Shown here piece by piece: positions 51,439-59,656 of a stretch of DNA of 64,000 nucleotides. The stretch is from Petrocella sp024636985. Its GTDB lineage: Bacteria > Bacillota > Clostridia > Lachnospirales > Vallitaleaceae. Positions within the stretch are counted from its first letter, which is position 1. The number at the start of each line of letters is the position of its first letter. The translations under genes and the position numbers were made by a program. The notes under the pieces are model-generated. The model did no database searches and was not told the DNA's origin. It saw nothing but the letters and a program-made list of their open reading frames with translations. The stretch is from assembly GCA_024636985.1 (NCBI GenBank), contig JAGXFY010000092.1:22349-86348 (forward strand), written 5' to 3'.

Positions 51439-52584
51439 CTACTCCTGTGTTTTTTCGCCGCAATGTGGACAGAATTTTGTACCGGACGGTACTTTTTCGC
51501 CACACTTGGCGCAATTGAATTCAAGAGATTGGCTAGCACCACATTCCCCACAGAATTTGGCACCTATTTCAAGTGTATGACCACAGGCGATACAAGTATT
51601 GACAAGGCTATTGCCACATTCCGGACAGAATTTTGTACCTTTATTAACAAGAACTTGACATTTTGGACAGTTAATTTGTGGTGTAGAAGCAACGTGTACT
51701 GTAGTTTCTTTAGGAGCATCAGGCGTTGACATGGCATCTTTCATCATGTTGCCAATGCCCATACCTGCACCCAAACCGGCGCCCATACTTGCCATACCAC
51801 CGCCTGTATTTTGTGCGGCATCACGAATGGCTTCAGCAGATTGAAATTTCATATATTGGTTGAGATCGCCAAGCGCACCCATTTGCGTGCGTTTATCGAT
51901 GGCTTGTTCGACCGATTCAGGCAGAGATAAGTTTTCAATAATGAAATCCGATAGGGTAAGACCGTATACTTCAAATCTTTCCATGATACGCGCCATAGCC
52001 ATTTGTCCTATTTCATCATACTGAGTGGAAAGATCCATGGCTGCAATTTGTGATTCTGCAATAACATCAGAAGTACTGGAAATAATTAGACTCTTTAGAT
52101 GTTCGGTAATTTTATCCACGGTATAAAAACGGTTAGATCCAAATACTTCTTTTAAGAATACGACAGGGTCTCCCACTCTAAAAGCATAGACACCAAAGCC
52201 GCGTAACCTTAGCATACCAAAATCTGGGTCACGCATCATAATAGGGTTGGTAGTGCCCCACTTTTGGTTGGTATACTGTTTTGTATTCACAAAATAGACA
52301 TCGGTTTTGAAATGATTCTCAAATAAATGCTTCCAATTAGACAGAGTTGTTAGTATAGGCATGGTATCAGTGGCAAGTGAATACTTTCCGGGTTCATAAA
52401 CATCAGCGATTTGGCCTTCATACACAAAAATAGCTACTTGAGAAGGTCTTACGATGAGTTGTGCTCCTTCTTTAATCTGTTGTTTACCTTCAATTGGAAA
52501 TTTATAAACCATTGTATCTTGAGAATCATCTTCCCAGTGAATGACTTCAATAAATTCCCCTTTTAAAAAATCAAATAGTCCCAT
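51439..52584 (-). CDS. SPFH-domain protein with zinc ribbons (YdjI type)
   Basis: 381 residues from the ATG at 52584 with AAGGGGA seven bases before it; an ATG at 52590 is too close to the site. It starts MGLFDFLKGEFIEVIHW. An SPFH domain (about 30-225) is followed by a helical part (GDLNQYMKFQSAEAIRDAAQ), a Gly/Met/Ala-rich linker (GGMASMGAGLGAGMGIGNM), and three CxxC-type ribbons (CPKCQVLVNKGTKFCPECGN, CIACG..CGECG, CAKCG..CPHCG). Databases often call it virion core protein; no virus link is implied. First gene of the pair. Confidence 0.85.
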   Translation of the reverse strand: MGLFDFLKGEFIEVIHWEDDSQDTMVYKFPIEGKQQIKEGAQLIVRPSQVAIFVYEGQIADVYEPGKYSLATDTMPILTTLSNWKHLFENHFKTDVYFVNTKQYTNQKWGTTNPIMMRDPDFGMLRLRGFGVYAFRVGDPVVFLKEVFGSNRFYTVDKITEHLKSLIISSTSDVIAESQIAAMDLSTQYDEIGQMAMARIMERFEVYGLTLSDFIIENLSLPESVEQAIDKRTQMGALGDLNQYMKFQSAEAIRDAAQNTGGGMASMGAGLGAGMGIGNMMKDAMSTPDAPKETTVHVASTPQINCPKCQVLVNKGTKFCPECGNSLVNTCIACGHTLEIGAKFCGECGASQSLEFNCAKCGEKVPSGTKFCPHCGEKTQE

Positions 52585-52655
52585 TAACATTCCCCTTCTT
52601 AAATATATTTTTTGACCACATTGTTAAGTATCAAGTCCAAATGGTCATATAAGTA

Positions 52656-53420
52656 TTATTTCACTACTTTTAGGATATCGTTCATATCATAATAGTAGAA
52701 AGTGTCCCTATCATACCGGTAAAGCAACTCAGAAATTCTAGGCAGAGGATCACGACGAATAATTTCTTTGAGTATCTGTGCATTTCTTATAGTGTCTTTT
52801 GAAAACAGAAGCAAATCTGCATTAGGTATCGCGGTTAAAAAAGTTTCACCGAGTCTTGATTTAACTACATCAAGTAAGTTATTACGGTATAGCAAAGATC
52901 CGCTATATGTGTTGCCATAAATCATATAGATATCTAGGTTTTCATCTGGTTGTCGGAGTATACACTCAAGCGCTACTAGGTTGTCATAGGCAGCTTTATG
53001 AATCATATCCATACTGATGTTTTTGTCCTCATTTAACAGGTGTTTTGTTAATATTTTTTTGCTGGCACCTGTTTCTTGAACATAACATAGATTAAGATTA
53101 AGGAAATAAGGACCGTACAGCCATTCAGGTCCGTCTAGGATGTCTTGATGATTTTTAACAAGAGGATAGATTTTATCAAAATCAATCTTACCTTCGTCTG
53201 TATGTTCAAACTCATTTATGGAGTCTTGAATTCGATCAAGTATAGCAACATAATTGTTATTGGTTTTATAGTCAACAAATAATTCTTTGATAACAAGTTC
53301 AACGATGTATCCGACGCATAAGATGCGAATATGATTACCGCTTTTATCTATATGAGCGTGCTTAAATGTATGGCTTAAGTCTTCCAGTAGCTTAAGACCG
53401 AAATTCTCCAAAGTGAGCAT
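52656..53420 (-). CDS. Uncharacterised protein, possibly DUF1444/YtpQ-like
   Basis: 254 residues, soluble. The C-terminal part, YMIYGNTYSGSLLYRNNLLDVVKSRLGETFLTAIPNADLLLFSKD, resembles the end of DUF1444 proteins (a Gly-Asn-x-Tyr-x-x-Ser-Leu-Leu strand followed by VAVPxRDVLLF). The N-terminal half is not convincing for that family. GGAGGT precedes the ATG. It is upstream of and on the same strand as the SPFH gene, 71 bases apart, so it may belong to that operon. Function unknown. Confidence 0.6.
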   Translation of the reverse strand: MLTLENFGLKLLEDLSHTFKHAHIDKSGNHIRILCVGYIVELVIKELFVDYKTNNNYVAILDRIQDSINEFEHTDEGKIDFDKIYPLVKNHQDILDGPEWLYGPYFLNLNLCYVQETGASKKILTKHLLNEDKNISMDMIHKAAYDNLVALECILRQPDENLDIYMIYGNTYSGSLLYRNNLLDVVKSRLGETFLTAIPNADLLLFSKDTIRNAQILKEIIRRDPLPRISELLYRYDRDTFYYYDMNDILKVVK

Positions 53421-53548
53421 GAAAACCTCCTATGTAATGATTTACTAATACAAATTATAACATAAATAGTATTAGAAAAAAGAGGAAAATTAGAGCATTT
53501 CATATATAGAATATGTTAAAGAGCTATGATACTTGTCTTTAATATCAA

Positions 53549-53577
53549 TTGTAACTGGTCCCAATAGGTGGTAAAAT
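53549..53577 (+). promoter_or_regulatory. Possible sigma-A promoter of the chemoreceptor gene
   Basis: TTGTAA, 17 bases, TAAAAT, 126 bases before the start. No sigma-28 site was found for this gene. Confidence 0.45.
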
Positions 53578-53702
53578 GTACTTAACAGTCTTTTTTAATC
53601 AAAAATATTCTTTCGTTGACATCACTAAGTTCCCAGATAACTTTCAAATAGTTGTTAATTAATCCCTATCAAAATTGAAAATACCGATGGAGGTGGCTCT
53701 TT

Positions 53703-55760
53703 ATGAAGAAGCACATGTCAATCAGAATCAAGATTCTTGCTATATTTTTACCTATTATCATTGTTGTGGCCATAAGTATTGCAGCATCGAACATAATGGA
53801 TGCACAAAAGGAAATCACAGCCCAAATTGCTGAGAAGGTGGACTATAATCTGAAATACCTTGTTGAGAGTATGGAACACGAATTTACCTCTCATAGTCAA
53901 ATTGCTAAATCGATTGGAAACATCTACGCGACCTATGGAAACGAGATGCCAAAAGAGGACTACAGTAAAGTGATAGAAAGTATTCTACCTCTCAATCCTA
54001 ACACACTTGGATCTGGTTTGTGGCTTGAACCCTATACCTATAATGCGAATACACAATACTTTGGTCCTTATCTTTATAAAGACGGCGAAAACATTGTCTA
54101 CACTGAGGATTATGAAGGTCCGGAGTATGACTATCCATCTAACGACTGGTACTTAATAGGAAAAAATGCTGAAAATGGTATTGGGTGGACAGATCCATAC
54201 TACGATGAACTTTCTGGGATTACGATGATTACCACATCAGTTGCCATAGGTTCAGGTGACAATGTACTTGGTGTTGTATCTGCTGACTATGATTTGACAA
54301 CCATACAAGCTTTGATTGATGGTGTTCGAATCGGTGAGCATGGTTTTGCTATGTTATTGGATCGTCAGGGCAATATTTTGGCACATCCTGTAAAAGAAAA
54401 ACAAATGAACCTGAATATAGCGGAAGATGAAGAACTCATGCAAATGCAGGAAGCTTTATCGACGAATAATGAAGGTATGGAAATTATTAATATAAGCGGT
54501 GAATCTAGTGAGGTTTATTTTACAACTTTACCAAGTACGGGGTGGCAACTCTTAATCAGTATACCAAGAAGTGAGCTTTATTTAGGTGTTCAGCAAATGA
54601 TTCTAAGAACACTATTTATCGTGGGTGGCATCTTGGTGTTGTCGGGTATTTTGATCTATCTTTTTAGTGAGATTTTTATCACCCGTCCGATTATCAAAGC
54701 TTCTGAGTATTTGAATACGATTGCTGATGGTGACTTTACTCAGGAAATTGATCAGAAATACCTATCAAGAAAAGATGAAATCGGATCAATCCTTGGTGCT
54801 ATAAACAGTATGAATATCTCTCTTAAGGATTTGATTAATAACATTAAGCAAGAATCATATAGTATTAAAAAAGAGGTTGAAAATGTTATGGGGAACGTCA
54901 ATCATCTCAATAATAATCTTGAAGAAGTGGCCTCGACTACCGAAGGCTTAGCAGCCAATATGGAAGAAACAGCAGCTTCATCCCAGGAGATGTCAGCGAC
55001 TTCCCAAGAGATTGAAAAAGCGGTTCAATCCATTGCAGAACGTTCACAGGATGGTTCGATCGCAGCAAATGAGATAAGCAAGCGTGCAGAAAAAACTAAA
55101 ATAGATGTAAACATAGCTCAGAAAAAAACATCAGAGATTTTTGAGAGTACCAAGCGAAGACTTGAACATGCTATTAATGAATCCAAAGTTGTAGAGCAGA
55201 TTGACATATTATCGGAGTCCATAATGCAGATAACGGAACAGACCAATTTGTTAGCACTTAATGCAACCATAGAAGCGGCAAGGGCAGGCGAATCAGGAAG
55301 AGGTTTTTCCGTGGTTGCCGATGAGATTAAGAAGTTAGCCGAGCAATCAAAGAATACAGTACTTAAGATTCAAGATGTTACAGTGAAGGTAACAGGTTCA
55401 GTAGAGAATCTCTCTGGCAGTGCCCATGAACTACTTGAATTTATGTCCGTTGATGTTAATAATGATTACAAATCCATGTTGGAAATTGCAGACCATTATA
55501 GTGAGGACGCCGGATTTGTAGATGATCTGGTAACGGAGTTTAGTGCTACATCAGAAGAACTTCTGGCATCACTACAAAGTGTTTTGGATACCATTGATGG
55601 TGTGGCAACAGCTGCAAATGAAGGTGCAGGTGGTACGGTTGCCATTGCCAATCGTATTAATGAAGCCAAAAACCAAGCCAAAGGTGTTCAAAATGAGATT
55701 AGCAATACTAAGAAAAATGCAGATGGCCTTAAAATGGAAGTGGATAAATTCAGGGTTTAG
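53703..55760 (+). CDS. Methyl-accepting chemotaxis protein with dCache sensor
   Basis: 685 residues. Membrane segment 1 (about 11-30), an extracellular dCache-type sensor (about 35-290; GLWLEPYTYNANTQYFGPYLYKD, GIGWTDPYYDE, DYDLTTIQALIDGVRIGEHGFAMLLDRQGNILAHP), segment 2 (about 300-322), a HAMP domain (about 325-380), then the signalling coiled coil. Its tip is QTNLLALNATIEAARAGESGRGFSVVADEIKKLAEQS. The ligand is unknown; Cache receptors often sense amino acids or carboxylates. GGAGGTGG precedes the ATG. Confidence 0.94.
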   Translation: MKKHMSIRIKILAIFLPIIIVVAISIAASNIMDAQKEITAQIAEKVDYNLKYLVESMEHEFTSHSQIAKSIGNIYATYGNEMPKEDYSKVIESILPLNPNTLGSGLWLEPYTYNANTQYFGPYLYKDGENIVYTEDYEGPEYDYPSNDWYLIGKNAENGIGWTDPYYDELSGITMITTSVAIGSGDNVLGVVSADYDLTTIQALIDGVRIGEHGFAMLLDRQGNILAHPVKEKQMNLNIAEDEELMQMQEALSTNNEGMEIINISGESSEVYFTTLPSTGWQLLISIPRSELYLGVQQMILRTLFIVGGILVLSGILIYLFSEIFITRPIIKASEYLNTIADGDFTQEIDQKYLSRKDEIGSILGAINSMNISLKDLINNIKQESYSIKKEVENVMGNVNHLNNNLEEVASTTEGLAANMEETAASSQEMSATSQEIEKAVQSIAERSQDGSIAANEISKRAEKTKIDVNIAQKKTSEIFESTKRRLEHAINESKVVEQIDILSESIMQITEQTNLLALNATIEAARAGESGRGFSVVADEIKKLAEQSKNTVLKIQDVTVKVTGSVENLSGSAHELLEFMSVDVNNDYKSMLEIADHYSEDAGFVDDLVTEFSATSEELLASLQSVLDTIDGVATAANEGAGGTVAIANRINEAKNQAKGVQNEISNTKKNADGLKMEVDKFRV

Positions 55761-55814
55761 ATAAAATCATCAAAGGATAAGAATAGTAAGGTTGGTTCTA
55801 ATCCAAAAAACATG

Positions 55815-55852
55815 AGATCTCAGATGCTAAGCATTTGAGGTCTTATTTTTTT
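55815..55852 (+). terminator. Terminator of the chemoreceptor gene
   Basis: Thirteen-bp stem with two G-T pairs (AGATCTCAGATGC), a TAA loop, and a T7 run after TTA. Confidence 0.8.
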
Positions 55853-55862
55853 AGTGCTTTCT

Positions 55863-55890
55863 TAAAGTAATGGTTCATAGATGCCGATGA
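55863..55890 (+). promoter_or_regulatory. Sigma-28-type promoter of the FliK-like gene
   Basis: TAAA, 16 bases, GCCGATGA, close to the flagellar consensus TAAA-N15-GCCGATAA. Confidence 0.6.
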
Positions 55891-55916
55891 AATAGATGAA
55901 GATTGGAGATGGTAAA

Positions 55917-58900
55917 ATGACCCAAGGTATACATATACGCATGGAAAATCAACCGAGTGTTGATTCGAATATAAGAGAAACCACCTATACAAAAGGTATG
56001 GTAATAAATGCTCAAGTGGTAAAAAAAAATGATGGCATGACGACCATCCTATTAGATGAACGTCTTGTTGAACTTAAAAGTCATATACCGGTTGTTGAAG
56101 CGGTTGGTGAAGATATATTACTTGAAGTGACAAAAGTTAAAAAAGACAGTATGGAATTGAAATATTTACCACCCAGCCGATCGGCAGAAGATACGGGGGC
56201 TGTCTCCGATCCGTCCGGTAGAAAAAAATCCCTTGAGGTAGCCAAGTCCTATCCCAAGGAATTGATTCGTGCCATCAAACCCCTTGATGTATCCGAAGAA
56301 AAAGCATTATTCAAAATGGTGGACCAGGTCAAGGCAGATTTAAACGAATTGGTGAATAAAATGACGTCCCAAGATGTGAAAAGCATGCTTCAACAAGAGC
56401 TGAACATCAATAAGTTAAGCATTAGTCTTATGACTCAAGTAGTACGAAACAATAAAGAAGCCATCTATAACCATGACCTAAAAGCTATCAGAGAAGCCAT
56501 AAAAATTGAAGTCGATCATTACAAAGGACAATATAAAGATGTAAAACAGTTAGAAAAAATTGTTGGACAGCTTAAAGCCAATGATATGCCAGTCAATAAG
56601 AAGAATCTAGATAAGATCAATGAAGTTCTAGGACAGCTTAAGACTATTATAGCTCAGTCTGATGCTAGAGGCGTTGCCTTAGTGGGCAACAAGGCACCAA
56701 CCACCATCTCGGATGCGTATAAGGCAATTCATACACCATTGCCCCTTGCCACACAGCTGGATATGGGACATGAAGACATGACGAAGATGGTTAAAGATTA
56801 TTTGGTGAAAAATGAAATAGAACCGACCGAAAAAGCCATAGATGTCACGAAAGATATGATATCCCGCAACATAGATATCACAAAAGAAAAGATAGATTTT
56901 TTGCTGAGTCCTAAGGAAAAAATGTCTGAAGTAGATACAGATGTTATCTTAAAAAACATCATCCATCAAATCAAGCATAATCAACCAGCAGATCAAGTTG
57001 TTCTTGGTCCCTTAGACCACTTACATACGCACAATAAAGAGACAATCAAAGAACAAACCCATTTGAATATGAATCCTGTTGACTTAATCCACAAATTACA
57101 TAAGATACAGGATTCACATATCTTATGGGCCACAAAAGAAGATACAGCGATGACCCTAGAGCAACTGTTTAGCGGTCAAACCGTCAATGAAGATGATCCA
57201 AGCGTACCTGAAAATCCGGATTTGAAAGTGCTTCAGCAGGCCATTAGTCACAAACGACATCTTGAGGAAATTCGACTCAAAATGTCAATAGAAGCAGCTG
57301 TGAAGCTGGAAGGTAAGGGTATAAAAATCACAACAGAGCCTCTGGAGAAAGTAGTGGAAGCCCTTAGAGACCATGAACAGCAGATCTATCGTAGCTTGGC
57401 ACAAGGTCACGAATGGCTACCGGATGATAAGAACCTTGAAACGATAGGCAGGACCATGGACCAAGTCAGACAGGTTGAAACATTACCGGATTCAGTATTG
57501 CTTCGACTAATGGGCAACCATGCCATGACTATAAATGAAATGGCAACTGCTACTGTCGTAGAAGAGGATGCCTTACAACTGGTAAGGTTTGATGTCGGCC
57601 AAAACCAGATCCACTCACAGACTGCCATGAAGCAATATGAAGAAAGTGGAACAAAAATAAGACTAGATCTCGGTGATAGGGTAGAGAAAACCTTTGATCA
57701 AATCGAGCCTATTCTAGAAGATCTTAATGTGGAGATCACACCTAAAGCCATTGAAGCGGTACAGATATTAGCCAGAAATGAAATGCCCCTAACGGTTGAA
57801 AATATTCTACAGATTCAGGCGATACAAAGTAAAGTAGAAACCATAACCACCAGAATGAACCCCCATATGGTTATATCTATGATTAAGTCGGGTATTACAC
57901 CGATGGATCTTGACATAGATGAAATGTTGGAATGGATGCACCGTTTTGAAGAGGCATTTGGTGAAACCGGTTCTGAAAAAATAAGTCGCCTGATTGTAGA
58001 GTTGGATGCTTCTAAAGTTTTGACTGCACAAGAGCGGGAAAGCTTAATGGGTATCTATAGAACATTTGACACGGTAACACGTTCAAAAGGTGCTGCTACC
58101 GGTTTTTTAGTCAAAAATGGATTGCCTTTGAATTTAGAACAACTTTTTGAAGCATCTAAGTTCATTCAAAAAACCAAAGGTGTTAAACCGGCTATTGCAG
58201 CAGATATTGACGATGATTTTGGCAGAACTTTAGAGGTGATACGTCCTAAAGCCAGTATAAGAGAACAGGTAATGAGTGCCATTGAGAACATGGGTAGAAA
58301 AGCAACCCATTCACTGGTGGAGACTGTAACCGCCCTTGATGATATGGACATAGCGTTATCAAACGTCCATATATTAAGAAAAGAGCTTTTGGACCTTCAA
58401 GTCAAAGCGTTTATAACAACCTTGAGTCAACCCAAGTTAGCTCAGACATTAGAAGACTTAAAGTCTCAAGACCATGAAAAAATGCCTCTTGAAAATCTAA
58501 AGAACCATATGGAGAGCATAAAAGAACCTACTGTAAAAGACCAGACACAAATCATGAAATATCTGGAATTTGCCAAGGAGCATCCGGAAATTGTGAAGAC
58601 GATGATAAAAAATGAGATGCCCATAACACCGGGCCAGTTAGAAAAGGCTATGGCCCTTACTAAGGAGCCTTTTGAGCTTATGACACGGCTTAGGGATGCA
58701 ATCCATAGCCTTGATAATGATGAACAAAAAAGCCGTATGGTGGAGCAAGTAAAAAGTGTTTCAGAAGGCCTATTAAAAGGTGAAAAATCTATTGATGACT
58801 TGAAAAAACTGATGACAGGCTTAGAGCAAGAGCTTCTAGATGGAAAAAGTACATTAGAAGCTAGGGATATAAAAAACTTACAAGGTGCTAGTTCGACCCT

Positions 58901-59330
58901 AAACCATACTCAAATGATACAGCTTAAGGATAATTACTACCAGATACCCATCATGATGGGTGGAGAAATCAGTCAACTGAATCTGTATATCCTAGGTGAC
59001 GATGAAACTAGTATACGGGAAGATTTAGAAGGGATTAAGATTTTCATGAGTTTCAAGACCAAATATCTGGGTACGGTTCAGGCTTTGGTAGAAATCCAAA
59101 AGACAACAATGCAAATGAATATTCAATCATCCAATAAAGAAGACTTGGAATTGGTAAAGAGCTTCGAATATGAGATTAAGCAAATGGTTGCTCAAACAAA
59201 TTTTGGTTTTGGTGGCATCAGTTATAACAATTTTGTGACTGAAGATCCCATAACAGGAGCACAAAAAAATGATATTGAAAGTATGAATATCAGAAAAACA
59301 AACGGATCTACATTTGAGATTCAGATTTAG
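55917..59330 (+). CDS. Very large FliK-like/DUF6240-like flagellar protein
   Basis: About 1137 residues from the ATG at 55917, after GGAGATGG; an ATG at 55896 has no site. The N-terminal 75 residues form a small beta domain (GMVINAQVVKKNDGMTTILLDERLVELKS). The middle is helical with repeats built around a [LM][IV]xNxxP[IL]T motif, at about residues 220, 295, 617, 654, 730 and 895 (e.g. NEMPLTVENILQIQ, NGLPLNLEQLFEAS, NEMPITPGQLEKAM). The last 170 residues (YQIPIMMGGEISQLNLYIL) resemble the FliK hook-length-control C terminus. It precedes the flagellin gene. A hook or filament-length role is inferred. Confidence 0.7.
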   Translation: MTQGIHIRMENQPSVDSNIRETTYTKGMVINAQVVKKNDGMTTILLDERLVELKSHIPVVEAVGEDILLEVTKVKKDSMELKYLPPSRSAEDTGAVSDPSGRKKSLEVAKSYPKELIRAIKPLDVSEEKALFKMVDQVKADLNELVNKMTSQDVKSMLQQELNINKLSISLMTQVVRNNKEAIYNHDLKAIREAIKIEVDHYKGQYKDVKQLEKIVGQLKANDMPVNKKNLDKINEVLGQLKTIIAQSDARGVALVGNKAPTTISDAYKAIHTPLPLATQLDMGHEDMTKMVKDYLVKNEIEPTEKAIDVTKDMISRNIDITKEKIDFLLSPKEKMSEVDTDVILKNIIHQIKHNQPADQVVLGPLDHLHTHNKETIKEQTHLNMNPVDLIHKLHKIQDSHILWATKEDTAMTLEQLFSGQTVNEDDPSVPENPDLKVLQQAISHKRHLEEIRLKMSIEAAVKLEGKGIKITTEPLEKVVEALRDHEQQIYRSLAQGHEWLPDDKNLETIGRTMDQVRQVETLPDSVLLRLMGNHAMTINEMATATVVEEDALQLVRFDVGQNQIHSQTAMKQYEESGTKIRLDLGDRVEKTFDQIEPILEDLNVEITPKAIEAVQILARNEMPLTVENILQIQAIQSKVETITTRMNPHMVISMIKSGITPMDLDIDEMLEWMHRFEEAFGETGSEKISRLIVELDASKVLTAQERESLMGIYRTFDTVTRSKGAATGFLVKNGLPLNLEQLFEASKFIQKTKGVKPAIAADIDDDFGRTLEVIRPKASIREQVMSAIENMGRKATHSLVETVTALDDMDIALSNVHILRKELLDLQVKAFITTLSQPKLAQTLEDLKSQDHEKMPLENLKNHMESIKEPTVKDQTQIMKYLEFAKEHPEIVKTMIKNEMPITPGQLEKAMALTKEPFELMTRLRDAIHSLDNDEQKSRMVEQVKSVSEGLLKGEKSIDDLKKLMTGLEQELLDGKSTLEARDIKNLQGASSTLNHTQMIQLKDNYYQIPIMMGGEISQLNLYILGDDETSIREDLEGIKIFMSFKTKYLGTVQALVEIQKTTMQMNIQSSNKEDLELVKSFEYEIKQMVAQTNFGFGGISYNNFVTEDPITGAQKNDIESMNIRKTNGSTFEIQI

Positions 59331-59340
59331 GAGATCTAAT

Positions 59341-59487
59341 ATGAAAGTTAAACAGGAGGATACAAAAATAATACCAAGAACCTTGCCCGCGCAAGTGGGT
59401 GAGATTGCAACAGGTCTTTCTGCCATCATTCAAAAGATGGATGAAGCCAAAGAAAAGGATCTTAAAAATAAAATTAAGACAAATTAA
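59341..59487 (+). CDS. Small 48-residue protein in the flagellar cluster
   Basis: It starts 10 bases after the FliK-like gene, with AGGAGA seven bases before the ATG. The sequence begins MKVKQEDTKIIPRTLPAQVG, continues EIATGLSAIIQKMDEAKEKD and ends in a Lys/Asn-rich tail. A central amphipathic helix is likely. I recognise no family. The clean ribosome binding site and operon position argue that it is real despite its size. It could be an export-apparatus or chaperone-like accessory. Confidence 0.65.
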   Translation: MKVKQEDTKIIPRTLPAQVGEIATGLSAIIQKMDEAKEKDLKNKIKTN

Positions 59488-59520
59488 AAACCACAAATCA
59501 ACATATTTTTCATTTTCAAC

Positions 59521-59547
59521 TAAAATTATTAGAAAATATGTCGATAA
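59521..59547 (+). promoter_or_regulatory. Sigma-28-type flagellin promoter
   Basis: TAAA, 15 bases, GTCGATAA: one mismatch to the consensus GCCGATAA with ideal spacing, 110 bases before the flagellin start. Confidence 0.85.
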
Positions 59548-59656
59548 ACACTGTAGAAAACTAATGACGTGATGAAATATCATTGCCAAGGCAGAATCAT
59601 CTTTAAGGAAAAAGAAGATCTGTCACAAAAATTTCAATCAGAGAGGTGTGTACACT

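Noticed and set aside
51439..52584. Virion core protein as evidence of a prophage
   Set aside because: The name is inherited from database labels; the domain content is SPFH plus zinc ribbons and no phage genes are nearby.
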